Below, one piece after another: positions 8,612 to 16,591 of a stretch of 40,180 bases of DNA. The stretch covers positions 1 through 40,180 of the IMG/VR virus record IMGVR_UViG_3300010883_022905. One strand, written 5' to 3'. Numbering within the stretch: the stretch's first letter is position 1; each line of letters opens with the position of its first letter. The translations under genes and the position numbers were made by a program. Source of the stretch: a virus. A model generated the notes under the pieces. The model had not been told where the DNA came from, ran no database searches, and saw only the letters and a list, made by a program, of their open reading frames with translations.

Positions 8612-9221
8612 TTTTAAAAAATTAGAAATTGCTGTAGTGATACCTGCAAGAGGCGGATCGAAAAGACTCAAAGATAAAAACATATATCCAGTCTTAGGTA
8701 AACCCATGATTAATTGGGTTCTTGAAGAAGTTCTAGCATCAAAGCATATTAATAGTGTGTATGTTACTAGTGAAAGTGAAAAAATACTAAATACTACGTT
8801 GAAAGATAAAAAAATAATTTGTATAAAAAGACCAAAACAACTATCTAGTGATGATGTTGAAAAAATGGATGCAATAGCACAAGCTGTAGAACACATAATT
8901 TCAGATTGCAATTTAAAAAATCCTGATATTGTAATCTCACTCCAAGCTAATTCTCCGTCATTGAAAATAGCTGATTTGGACAATGCAATTAATTTTTTTT
9001 ATGAAAATCTTTATCTTAAAAAACCTGTATGCGAACTAATTTCAATAGGGGAAGATAACTTACAAAATGCTTGTTTTAGAATAATGACACAAAAGACAGT
9101 ATTCCAAAAAACTTTAAGCACAAACGTGGGCGTGTACTTTACTAATTGTCATGATGTACACACAATAGAAGACGTAAAGATTGCAGAAGCACAAATACTG
9201 AGCAAACATGTTAAAATGTAA
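8595..9221 (+). CDS. neuA: CMP-nonulosonate (sialic acid-type) cytidylyltransferase, NeuA-like
   Basis: A 208-residue CMP-sugar synthetase. The nucleotide-binding signature IPARGGSKRLKDKNI spans 16-30, the LGKPMINWVLE segment follows, and VISLQANSPS matches the family's QPTSP motif. Near the end, THxxN-like elements are replaced by NVGVYFTNCHDVHTIEDV. NeuA-type enzymes couple CTP to the anomeric hydroxyl of a nonulosonic acid, giving the CMP donor. It is slightly shorter than typical NeuA. It overlaps the radical SAM gene by 17 bases and the next gene by 14. With the NeuB-like gene two positions downstream, it forms the end of a nonulosonate pathway. Confidence 0.85.
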   Translation: MIKVNDFKKLEIAVVIPARGGSKRLKDKNIYPVLGKPMINWVLEEVLASKHINSVYVTSESEKILNTTLKDKKIICIKRPKQLSSDDVEKMDAIAQAVEHIISDCNLKNPDIVISLQANSPSLKIADLDNAINFFYENLYLKKPVCELISIGEDNLQNACFRIMTQKTVFQKTLSTNVGVYFTNCHDVHTIEDVKIAEAQILSKHVKM

Positions 9222-10299
9222 AGTATACTTATCAGATGAAGGTTTTGGTCATTTAGTGCGACAAGAAGCTATTATAAAAAGCATGTTAAGATTAAATAAT
9301 AAAATACACTTCACAATACAGACAAAGAATAAATTTAAGTTTGCTGTTGAAAAGTTTTCAAACTATAAAAACATAAGTTATATTGAAAAATTCAATAATA
9401 TTGAAACAGTAAAGAATATTGATGGTTCTCTAAATCTTCAAAAGACAAGATACTATTTTGACAATTATCTTAATAATAGTGAAACATTTATCTTAGAAGA
9501 GCTCAAAGATTTTAATTATGATTTTGTCATTTCAGATGCAGTTCCTGAAGCCCATCAAATTGCAAAAATTGCCAAAGTTCCTTCTTTTTTAATCTTTCAC
9601 TTTAATTGGGCGTGGTTTTGTAAGAAAGTATTTCCAGATTTAAATGATGTTTCATCTCATATGTTAAAGATGTATAAGCATGCTAGTTTGACTTTCTTAC
9701 CTCCTCTTGAACCTTTAGAAACTACAGTCAATTTTAAGGATAACGGCACCAATGTACCATTTATTATAAATGATTTTGATAATTTTGATATTGTGCAAAC
9801 AAAAAAGAAAAAAATATTAATTATGGATAACGGCACATCAACATTATCAAAAATAATAATATCTAACTTTGACAAATTTGAATCACTAAATGATTATCAT
9901 TTTTATATACCGAAAAATCTTGCAAAAGCAGATGCTAGCAATATTACCCGTGTTGAGGGTGTAAAAAGAATTCATTCTCATATTCCAAAAATGGACGCAA
10001 TTGTAGCGAGAGCAGGCTATAATACATTAACAGAGTGTATAATATCAAAGGTACCCGCGCTCTTTGTAAATGAAACAAAGAATCCAGAAATAGCACACAA
10101 TATCAGTCAGGTTTTTAGTTTAGGCTTGGGTGGTAAAATGACTGTAAAAAATTACCAAGATAATTTTGTAAATTGTTTTGAAAGTTTTATGAAAACTGAT
10201 TATGATAACATTAAGAAAAATCTTAACAGTGCTAACTTTGAGAAAAATGGTGCTGAAGTTATAAGCAAGAAAATATTAAACTATTTAGGAAAACTATGA
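9208..10299 (+). CDS. PseG/MurG-like GT-B protein (nucleotide-sugar hydrolase or glycosyltransferase)
   Basis: A 363-residue GT-B-fold protein. The N-terminus KVYLSDEGFGHLVRQEAI has the GxGH-R layout of PseG, the UDP-sugar hydrolase of pseudaminic acid synthesis, and of GT28 enzymes. A C-terminal donor-site region reads MDAIVARAGYNTLTECIISKVPALF, as in MurG and PseG. It lies between CMP-transferase and NeuB-like genes, exactly where a pathway hydrolase would be expected, which favours the PseG reading. A glycosyltransferase role remains possible. It overlaps the next gene by 4 bases. Confidence 0.7.
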   Translation: MLKCKVYLSDEGFGHLVRQEAIIKSMLRLNNKIHFTIQTKNKFKFAVEKFSNYKNISYIEKFNNIETVKNIDGSLNLQKTRYYFDNYLNNSETFILEELKDFNYDFVISDAVPEAHQIAKIAKVPSFLIFHFNWAWFCKKVFPDLNDVSSHMLKMYKHASLTFLPPLEPLETTVNFKDNGTNVPFIINDFDNFDIVQTKKKKILIMDNGTSTLSKIIISNFDKFESLNDYHFYIPKNLAKADASNITRVEGVKRIHSHIPKMDAIVARAGYNTLTECIISKVPALFVNETKNPEIAHNISQVFSLGLGGKMTVKNYQDNFVNCFESFMKTDYDNIKKNLNSANFEKNGAEVISKKILNYLGKL

Positions 10300-11267
10300 A
10301 TAACAGTGTAAACATAATAACAGAACTTTGTCAAAATCACCTTGGCGATAGAGCATTACTTAGAAAAATGGTAGAAGAAGTTGCTTCAACAGGCGCACAG
10401 TACTGCAAGATTCAATCAATGCAAGTTGCTGATCTTACTTTTAGAAAAAGGTTTGAAACAGGAATCAGCGATAAAGATGGAAATATTACTACAATCAAAA
10501 GACCTTACAAACAAGAATACGAAAGACTTGCACCGTTAGATCTTTCTGATGATGATCATAAATATTTTATTGACATATGTCATAAAAACAATGTATTACC
10601 AATGACAACTGCATTTACAAGAAAAAGAGTTGAATTCCTAGCAAGTCTAGACTGGGGTCATAAAAATATAAAAATTGCTAGCTTTGATTGCAAATCAAAA
10701 CCTTTATTGAAGGACTTGGTTGATGCAGGTTTTGAGCATTTAATAATATCTACAGGTTCAACTTTTGATGAAGAAATAGCAGAAACAGCAATGTTTTTAT
10801 CTGAACTTAAGTGTAGATTTACTTTTTTGCATTGTGTATCTGTTTACCCTACACCGCTAAAGGAAGGACATACAGATAGAATAGAATACTTAAGAAGTTT
10901 TACAGATAGTGTAGGGTTTAGTGAGCATTCAAATTATGAGTTAGATGGTCTAAAACTTTCTACGATGGCACTGGATAGAAATATTGACTGGATAGAAAGA
11001 CATTTTACCTCTGTGGACAAAAGCAAGACAAGGGATGGTCCTGTTTCTTTAAATAAGGCACAATTGAAAGAATTGGTTGCGTTGACAAAACTAAGCAATA
11101 AACAACTTAAAGATCATATTTCAAAAAACATTACATTAGAAGAACAAAAGTCAATAACGGGCAATCAAAGCAGAAGTTTATCACCAGTTGAATTGTTAAA
11201 TCGTGATTATTACCATGGCAGGTTTGCTAACATAACTGGCGATAGTATTGCTTATAATTGGGAGTAA
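10296..11267 (+). CDS. neuB: NeuB/PseI-type nonulosonic acid synthase without a clear SAF domain
   Basis: A 323-residue TIM-barrel synthase that condenses PEP with an N-acyl sugar to make a nine-carbon ulosonic acid. Visible motifs are ITELCQNHLGD (E10, N14, H15), CKIQSMQ, the FLHCVSVYPTP strand, GFSEHSN and WIERHFT, all family hallmarks. The standard enzymes are about 345-350 residues and end in an antifreeze-like (SAF) domain that contributes to the active site of its dimer partner. Here the tail after SLSPVELL is short and not recognisably SAF. The barrel call is firm; the exact product (sialic, legionaminic, pseudaminic or other) is not readable from the sequence. Confidence 0.88.
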   Translation: MNNSVNIITELCQNHLGDRALLRKMVEEVASTGAQYCKIQSMQVADLTFRKRFETGISDKDGNITTIKRPYKQEYERLAPLDLSDDDHKYFIDICHKNNVLPMTTAFTRKRVEFLASLDWGHKNIKIASFDCKSKPLLKDLVDAGFEHLIISTGSTFDEEIAETAMFLSELKCRFTFLHCVSVYPTPLKEGHTDRIEYLRSFTDSVGFSEHSNYELDGLKLSTMALDRNIDWIERHFTSVDKSKTRDGPVSLNKAQLKELVALTKLSNKQLKDHISKNITLEEQKSITGNQSRSLSPVELLNRDYYHGRFANITGDSIAYNWE

Positions 11268-11268
11268 C

Positions 11269-12462
11269 ATGAAAGAAAAGTTTTTAATTAAAGAATTTGT
11301 TGAGATGTTACATTTTGACTTTAAAAATATATCAAATGATTTAAAAATAGAATTAAATGAATCTGAATCATCATACAGTAAAGTCTGGAAAGAACATAGT
11401 AGTAAGTTTGATAACTATATTATTAAAAATATTGAAGAGTTTGAGAATAATTTAAATATTTTTTTAAATGAAACAACTAAAGAAGACATATCAAGTCTAC
11501 TTTTAAAAGACAAAGAAAACTTAGCAGAATTATTAAACACTTTTGATAGTATTAGATTTAAATTGATTAATAATGATGAATATAACTCAAAGTTAGAAGC
11601 AAAATGTCTAGAACATCTAGTCAAAGATGGCTGTGCTATTTATAAAAGCTTATTTTCAGAAGAAGAACTAGCAGAGCTTTTAAAGTTTACTAAGGTTATA
11701 GAAGACGTACTTAATGTTGATATTAAAAAAGCTGGGTATGTTAATGTACAAGTTAATCAAAAAGGACAAATCACAAATATTTGGAACAGTTTTCAGAAAG
11801 TTGATGACGGCCAGTTGCGAATGCAATCAAAATCTGTTGGCTTTTTCCCACCAGGATCTGAAGTAATAATTAAAAATAAAAGTGTAAAAAGTATATTTGA
11901 GAATTGGTATGTAAATAGTAACTGCAATTTTCATAGAACAAATTTAGAATGGATTAGTAAGAGTGATACTAGTCATAATGGTTGGCATTTAGATACAGTT
12001 AGAGACCAGCTTAAAATAATGGTACTCTTGAATGATGTTGATTTAGATGCTGCACCTATTTTTTGTGCAAAAAAGTCGCACTTAAACAATACAGAAATTA
12101 AAAAAGAAACTATTCATGACTTGTTTGTTTCAGGGCACAGAAAAAGAAAAGAAGGCGTTTTTTATAAAAAACACGCAGCAGCTCTTGAGCACAGACATGT
12201 AGGTTACTTAACAGATAGTGACACTGATAATTTACCAGCTAATATCAATAATGACCCTATAGAAATAAAAGGAGTTGTTTTTGATAAGCTGGTCGGTACA
12301 GGAAAAGCAGGCGATTGTATATTTTTTGAGTCGATGGGGTTTCATTCAGGTAATAGATCAACTGACAAAACAAGGAAAACAATTGTACTTGTAGTTGATC
12401 CCGTTAACACATCCTTTAAGAATAAATTTATCGATAAATTCGCTGGGAAGGTAGGTGTTTAA
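11269..12462 (+). CDS. Phytanoyl-CoA dioxygenase (PhyH)-family oxygenase with N-terminal extension
   Basis: A 397-residue protein. From about residue 120 it follows the PhyH pattern: LVKDGCAIYKSLFSEEEL, the iron ligands H240-x-D242 (in GWHLDTVRDQ), and H359 in SMGFHSGNRSTDKTR with a following Arg for 2-oxoglutarate. The first ~115 residues are charged, probably helical, and match nothing I recognise. The ATG at 11269 after GGAG at 11261-11264 is better than the in-frame TTG at 11248. PhyH enzymes hydroxylate small molecules, including sugar and natural-product intermediates. This is the second iron dioxygenase of the cluster, adjacent to the NeuB-like gene. Confidence 0.82.
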   Translation: MKEKFLIKEFVEMLHFDFKNISNDLKIELNESESSYSKVWKEHSSKFDNYIIKNIEEFENNLNIFLNETTKEDISSLLLKDKENLAELLNTFDSIRFKLINNDEYNSKLEAKCLEHLVKDGCAIYKSLFSEEELAELLKFTKVIEDVLNVDIKKAGYVNVQVNQKGQITNIWNSFQKVDDGQLRMQSKSVGFFPPGSEVIIKNKSVKSIFENWYVNSNCNFHRTNLEWISKSDTSHNGWHLDTVRDQLKIMVLLNDVDLDAAPIFCAKKSHLNNTEIKKETIHDLFVSGHRKRKEGVFYKKHAAALEHRHVGYLTDSDTDNLPANINNDPIEIKGVVFDKLVGTGKAGDCIFFESMGFHSGNRSTDKTRKTIVLVVDPVNTSFKNKFIDKFAGKVGV

Positions 12463-13671
12463 ATGAATGTTTGTTTCTCAATTAATCGTGCAACTGATAT
12501 ACCTTTAGCACAAATTCTTTATTTAAAAAAACCAGACAATGTTAACATGAAGATTGTTGCTTCTGTTTTTTCTCATACTGATGAATACTACTGGAAAAAG
12601 AGTAAATCACTACAAATTTGGCTTCACGAAGAAGATATTAATCAACTACAAGAATATTTTGGTGAAGACTTTACTCCTTGTTATAATGTTAAAGAGTTTA
12701 GAGCACAGTTTAAAAGTTGCCAGATAGGAATATTTTCAGGAAGAGAACCCTTTATATTTAAAAATATTTGTTCAAAAATAGTTTGTTTAGACGTTGTAGG
12801 TGATTACTTTCATAGGTATCTAGACTTTTTAAGTATTGCAGACAAGCCAGAAAATATTAAAATTGTTATGAATTCCAGGCTATGGCTCGAACGTCATAGG
12901 TTTCGGTCTAGTTATATTGATACGATAAAAAAGCATGAAGATAAATTTTACTTTTGTGATCCTTGTAAAGACTATAAAACAATATTAGATGTGAAAGGCA
13001 AAGACGAAATTAAGAAAAATTTAGGAATACCTACTGACAAACCTATTGCATTTGTAAGTCTTAGGCGAGCTGACCCTCATCTGACAATGTTTGAAAGTAA
13101 TGAGAGTTTTTATAATGCTGCAATCAAAGGTATTGAAAAACTTAAAGATAAGGGTTTTTACATAATTTCTCGTCGAAGAAAAGGTGTTGATGACTTAAAA
13201 GTAAGACGTGTAAATTCACCAGTTCACACAAAATACGAAGAATTTTCAAAACTAATTGATTTTGAAATGGATGGGTGGGATGGTTTTCCTTCAAAGATAT
13301 GGATAGGTTGTTACATATGTGATGTTATGCTTATAACAGATATGACTGGGTTATCTAGAAGAGAAGGTACAATATTTGAAACACCAATATTGCTAACAGA
13401 TTATGATGAGCATGTATATAATAAGAATCTCAATGATAAGTTCGGTTGGGATGCTGGAATGAAAGATTTACATAATAAACAGCTTATGACAAACGTACAT
13501 GAGGAAGCTAGAACATTTATAAATTATAGTAAGCCGGGTAAAGATAGCAAAGTTTTTATAAGCAAGAAAACACAGTATAAAGAAAGAATGAATAAATACA
13601 AAAAAGATTGGCACCAAGGTAATGGGTCAAAAGAAATGTGGGATAATGTAATCTTAGATAATTGGGAGTAG
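12463..13671 (+). CDS. Putative GT-B-like transferase
   Basis: A 402-residue protein of uncertain family. A central strand DKPIAFVSLRRADPHLT opens a likely second Rossmann domain near residue 200. A later segment, VMLITDMTGLSRREGTIFETPILLT, looks like the acceptor/donor helix of CDP-glycerol-phosphotransferase-like GT-B proteins. There is no signal peptide or membrane segment. It begins directly at the previous stop (TAAATG). Given its neighbours it is probably a glycosyl- or glycerophospho-transferase, but this rests on fold pattern and context rather than a diagnostic motif. Confidence 0.5.
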   Translation: MNVCFSINRATDIPLAQILYLKKPDNVNMKIVASVFSHTDEYYWKKSKSLQIWLHEEDINQLQEYFGEDFTPCYNVKEFRAQFKSCQIGIFSGREPFIFKNICSKIVCLDVVGDYFHRYLDFLSIADKPENIKIVMNSRLWLERHRFRSSYIDTIKKHEDKFYFCDPCKDYKTILDVKGKDEIKKNLGIPTDKPIAFVSLRRADPHLTMFESNESFYNAAIKGIEKLKDKGFYIISRRRKGVDDLKVRRVNSPVHTKYEEFSKLIDFEMDGWDGFPSKIWIGCYICDVMLITDMTGLSRREGTIFETPILLTDYDEHVYNKNLNDKFGWDAGMKDLHNKQLMTNVHEEARTFINYSKPGKDSKVFISKKTQYKERMNKYKKDWHQGNGSKEMWDNVILDNWE

Positions 13672-13676
13672 TATAA

Positions 13677-14060
13677 ATGAAAGAATTTTTAAAATTAGTT
13701 GATGATCAAGAGCGAAAAGTGGTTGCTATAGACTTTGATGGGGTAATACATAGAAACTCAAAAGGTTTTTTTGATGGTACTGTTTATGATCCGCCTATTG
13801 AAGGTTCAATAAATGCAATAAAGGAAATGTCAAAAAAGTATGATCTGGTTATTTTTACTTGCAAAGCTCTAGAAGATAGACCTTTAATAAATGAAAAAAC
13901 AGGAATTCAATTAATAAACAAATGGTTACAAGACTACGAAATTAAAAAGTATATTAAAGAAGTGACTTTTATAAAGCCTAGGGCATTTTTATACATCGAT
14001 GACAAGGGTTACAGGTTCACAGGATGGAAAGAAGCACTTAGCTTTATTGAGGAATTATAA
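13677..14060 (+). CDS. Small HAD-superfamily phosphatase
   Basis: A 127-residue minimal HAD protein. Motif I is VVAIDFDGVIH with D19 and D21, motif II is LVIFTCK, and the last motif is FLYIDDKGY, giving the acidic pair for magnesium. YDPPIEGSINAIKEM is typical of small phage and bacterial HAD enzymes with no cap domain. Directly before an epimerase, a PEP-condensing synthase and a CMP-transferase, it could remove the phosphate from an ulosonate-phosphate, the step KdsC performs in KDO synthesis. It is shorter than KdsC and not an obvious orthologue, so this role is inferred. Confidence 0.8.
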   Translation: MKEFLKLVDDQERKVVAIDFDGVIHRNSKGFFDGTVYDPPIEGSINAIKEMSKKYDLVIFTCKALEDRPLINEKTGIQLINKWLQDYEIKKYIKEVTFIKPRAFLYIDDKGYRFTGWKEALSFIEEL

Positions 14061-14064
14061 TATT

Positions 14065-15069
14065 ATGAAAGTTTCGCCGTCATTATACTCTTCAAAAAAT
14101 AGTGTACTCGATACAGTAAAACTTGTCCGGACAACATTTTCCGACTATATGCATATAGACTTCTATGAAAAAGATATCGAAGAAATTAAAAAAGATATAT
14201 CTGTGATTAGAAAAAATTCTGATTTAAAAATTGATATGCATTTAATATGCAATAATCCAACTTTGTTTACAGCTGAACTCAAAGCAATTAAACCAGAGTA
14301 TGTCGCAATTCAGTTTGAGAGCCTTGAAGACGATCAAATGTTTATTTCAATGTTAAACGAGCTTCCAAACGTAGGTCTGGCATTGACACAAAAAACAAAA
14401 TTTAGTGACGTTGACATATTAATAAAACAAGCTGATTATGTTTTGTTAATGACAACTACACCTGGTGTTTCTGGCTTTAAATTTTCAAAAGAAAGTTTAA
14501 ATTGGATAAAGCGTTTTAAAGTAAAGTATCCAAGGAAGCGAGTGCATGTTGATGGTGGCGTTAATGACAAGGTCGCTTTAGAATTAAAGGCAGTTGGTGT
14601 TGATTGTGTAGTATCAGGTTCATATCTAATGAATTCCACATCAATGATTGCTTCTGTTTTAGCAATGAAAGGTTTTAGAAAGAACATTAAGGCATGCGAA
14701 TTAATGATTGACTTATGCTACTTACCTGTTGTTGAATACAAAGCTAATTTAAAAAATATTTTAATTGCAATCAACGAAGGACAGCGCGGCTTTGTTATAG
14801 TTGAAGATGAAAAAGATTGGGGTATTGTAACAGATGGTGATATTAGAAGATTTATGATAGAAACAAGTAGTGATAAGATATTTGAACAAAAATGCGCCAA
14901 TAAAATTATAAACAGTAAGCCTTTCTCTGTCAAGTGGGATGATAATTTTGAAACAATACTTAAACAGATGTTTGAATTGAAAATAGAAAAAAAGTTGAAA
15001 TTTGTTGTAGTAACCAAATATAATAGACCTGTAGGTATTTTGCCGATAGAAACAATAACAAAAGGATAG
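14065..15069 (+). CDS. Ribulose-phosphate 3-epimerase-like domain fused to a CBS-domain pair
   Basis: A 334-residue fusion. Residues 1-210 are a ribulose-phosphate-epimerase TIM barrel: VSPSLYS at the start, metal ligands H30-x-D32, H59 (DMHLICNNP) and D163 (HVDGGVN), the LMTTTPGVSGFKF phosphate loop and VVSGSYLM. All four metal ligands of the family are present. From about 225 a CBS pair follows, with GIVTDGDIRRF closely resembling the CBS half of KdsD/KpsF arabinose-5-phosphate isomerases. The ATG at 14065 after GAGGAA is preferred to an in-frame start at 13999. It probably interconverts a pentulose or hexulose phosphate feeding the next enzyme. The sensed ligand and exact substrate are unknown. 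Confidence 0.88.
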   Translation: MKVSPSLYSSKNSVLDTVKLVRTTFSDYMHIDFYEKDIEEIKKDISVIRKNSDLKIDMHLICNNPTLFTAELKAIKPEYVAIQFESLEDDQMFISMLNELPNVGLALTQKTKFSDVDILIKQADYVLLMTTTPGVSGFKFSKESLNWIKRFKVKYPRKRVHVDGGVNDKVALELKAVGVDCVVSGSYLMNSTSMIASVLAMKGFRKNIKACELMIDLCYLPVVEYKANLKNILIAINEGQRGFVIVEDEKDWGIVTDGDIRRFMIETSSDKIFEQKCANKIINSKPFSVKWDDNFETILKQMFELKIEKKLKFVVVTKYNRPVGILPIETITKG

Positions 15070-15071
15070 AA

Positions 15072-15893
15072 ATGAGTAATTGGAAATTTTCTAGAAAGAA
15101 TTTTAGTAAAACGCGTCATGTCAATGTAGGTAATTTGACAATAGGCGAAGAAAATAAAATAACTTTAATAGCCGGCCCGTGTAGTATTGAGTCATGGGAA
15201 CAAATAACAAAAGTTGCTGAAATGTTAAAGTCTTTAGGTTTGAATTATTTGAGAGCAGGATGCTTCAAACCCAGGACTAGTCCGTATTCTTTTCCCGGCC
15301 TTGAACACGAGGGTCTGAAGATGTTAGCAGAGATAAAAGATATATACGGATTAAAAATCGTAACTGAAGTTAAAGATGCCACACAAGTTGAAGATGTTGC
15401 TAAAGTAGCTGATGTAATTCAAATAGGCGCTAAAGCAATGTGGGATTACGGTATATTTAAAAAGCTAGCTGATCTAGATAATGCAGTTTTAATAAAAAGA
15501 TCTTTTGCTGCAACCACGCAAGAAAGCTGTCAAATGGCAGAATATCTTTTTAATGCAGAAAAATACAACGTGATGATATGTGAAAGAGGCATACGAACAT
15601 TTGAACCGAATTCAAGATTTACGCTAGATTTGTGCGGTGCAGCTTGGATTAAAAAAGAAACAAATATTCCGCTTGTTTTAGATCCTTCGCATGCAATGGG
15701 ATATAGCTACGGAGTACCTGAGTTGACACTTGCTTGTACAGCAACAAAACCATCAGCTTTGTTGATAGAAGTACATCCAGACCCCAAAAATGCTAAATCA
15801 GATGCTTCACAACAGTTAAATTTTTCTGAATTTAAGAAACTTTATTTAGATGTTAAAAAAGTAGCAGAAGCTGTTGGATGTGAAGTCATATGA
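15072..15893 (+). CDS. DAHP-synthase-type (class I-beta) 2-keto-3-deoxy acid synthase
   Basis: A 273-residue PEP-condensing aldolase. It carries AGPCSIES with C37, KPRTSPYSF at 66-74, ERGIRTFE at 171-178, DPSHAMG with H207, IEVHP with E233, and SDASQQL with D244, so the Cys/His/Glu/Asp metal set is complete. KPRTSPYSF is the DAHP-synthase form rather than the KDO-8-phosphate-synthase form. However, the usual GARNMQNF motif reads GAKAMWDY and LLKRG reads LIKRS, so the aldose-phosphate may differ from erythrose 4-phosphate. There is no regulatory domain. AAAGGA precedes the start. Its position between an epimerase and a CMP-transferase argues against an aromatic-amino-acid role. Confidence 0.88.
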   Translation: MSNWKFSRKNFSKTRHVNVGNLTIGEENKITLIAGPCSIESWEQITKVAEMLKSLGLNYLRAGCFKPRTSPYSFPGLEHEGLKMLAEIKDIYGLKIVTEVKDATQVEDVAKVADVIQIGAKAMWDYGIFKKLADLDNAVLIKRSFAATTQESCQMAEYLFNAEKYNVMICERGIRTFEPNSRFTLDLCGAAWIKKETNIPLVLDPSHAMGYSYGVPELTLACTATKPSALLIEVHPDPKNAKSDASQQLNFSEFKKLYLDVKKVAEAVGCEVI

Positions 15894-16591
15894 AAATAGT
15901 AGGTTTCATTCCAGCGAAAGGTAATAGTACAAGATTACCGTATAAGAATAAGAAAAAAATCTTAGGCGTGCCTATCTTTTTATGGGCTGCTAATAATTTA
16001 TCAAGAGTCATACCTAGAGGAGATATATACATTGATAGTGACGACAATGAAATACTTGAACTAGCTATATTAAACGGCTTCAATACAATAAGTCGACCAT
16101 CGTACTTAGCAAATAATGATACTGACGGCAATAAACTTTTAGAATGGGAAGCTAGTAATGTAGAAGATGCTGATATATACATCCAACATTTGCCACCCAT
16201 GATATTTTGTAAGAAAGAAACAATACAGAAAGGTATAAACGCTATCCGTTCAGGTTTTCAATCTACTGTGTATGTAAACGAAGAAAAAAGTTATATATGG
16301 AAGGACGAAAAACCTACTTACGATACAGATAATATACCTAATAGTTACAACTTAAAACCAACAACAACAGAATGTATGGGCTTGTATGTTGTTGATGCAA
16401 AAGCTTTTAAAAATTCAAAGAAAAGAATTAACAAAAAGTATAAAATCATCAATATTGATCACTTCGAAAGAAATGATATCGATTATGAAGATGATTTTAC
16501 ACAAGCAAGCGCATTAGCAGAATACTTTAAAAGAAACAAATATGAACAATATTATGAAGGAATAGAGACGATATATGGAAAACTTCAATAG
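15890..16591 (+). CDS. Second CMP-sugar (ulosonate) cytidylyltransferase
   Basis: A 233-residue nucleotidyltransferase of the NeuA/KdsB fold. The N-terminal loop FIPAKGNSTRLPYKNKK binds CTP, IYIDSDDNE follows, and IYIQHLPPMIF takes the place of the QPTSP strand. TTECMGLYVVDAKAF and IDHFERNDIDYEDDF near the C-terminus match the metal-binding end of CMP-sialate synthetases. It differs clearly from the NeuA-like protein at 8595, so the cluster probably activates two different ulosonic acids. It overlaps the DAHP-type synthase by 4 bases and the next gene by 17, placing it as the activating step of that cassette. Confidence 0.83.
   Translation: MKIVGFIPAKGNSTRLPYKNKKKILGVPIFLWAANNLSRVIPRGDIYIDSDDNEILELAILNGFNTISRPSYLANNDTDGNKLLEWEASNVEDADIYIQHLPPMIFCKKETIQKGINAIRSGFQSTVYVNEEKSYIWKDEKPTYDTDNIPNSYNLKPTTTECMGLYVVDAKAFKNSKKRINKKYKIINIDHFERNDIDYEDDFTQASALAEYFKRNKYEQYYEGIETIYGKLQ

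Noticed and set aside
8558-8983. Minus-strand open frame of 141 codons opposite the NeuA-like gene
   Set aside because: It lies wholly opposite well-supported + strand genes, has no family motif and no ribosome site. It is an antisense shadow, as are the other minus-strand frames, such as 14718-15119 and 33939-34283.
13672-13679. TATAAATG late-box-like match before the HAD gene
   Set aside because: It overlaps the HAD start codon, so transcription would start inside the gene. The gap is only 5 bases.
15072-15893. Assignment as KDO-8-phosphate synthase (KdsA)
   Set aside because: KPRTSPYSF, ERGIRTFE and DPSHAMG are the DAHP-synthase form; the KdsA signature is absent.
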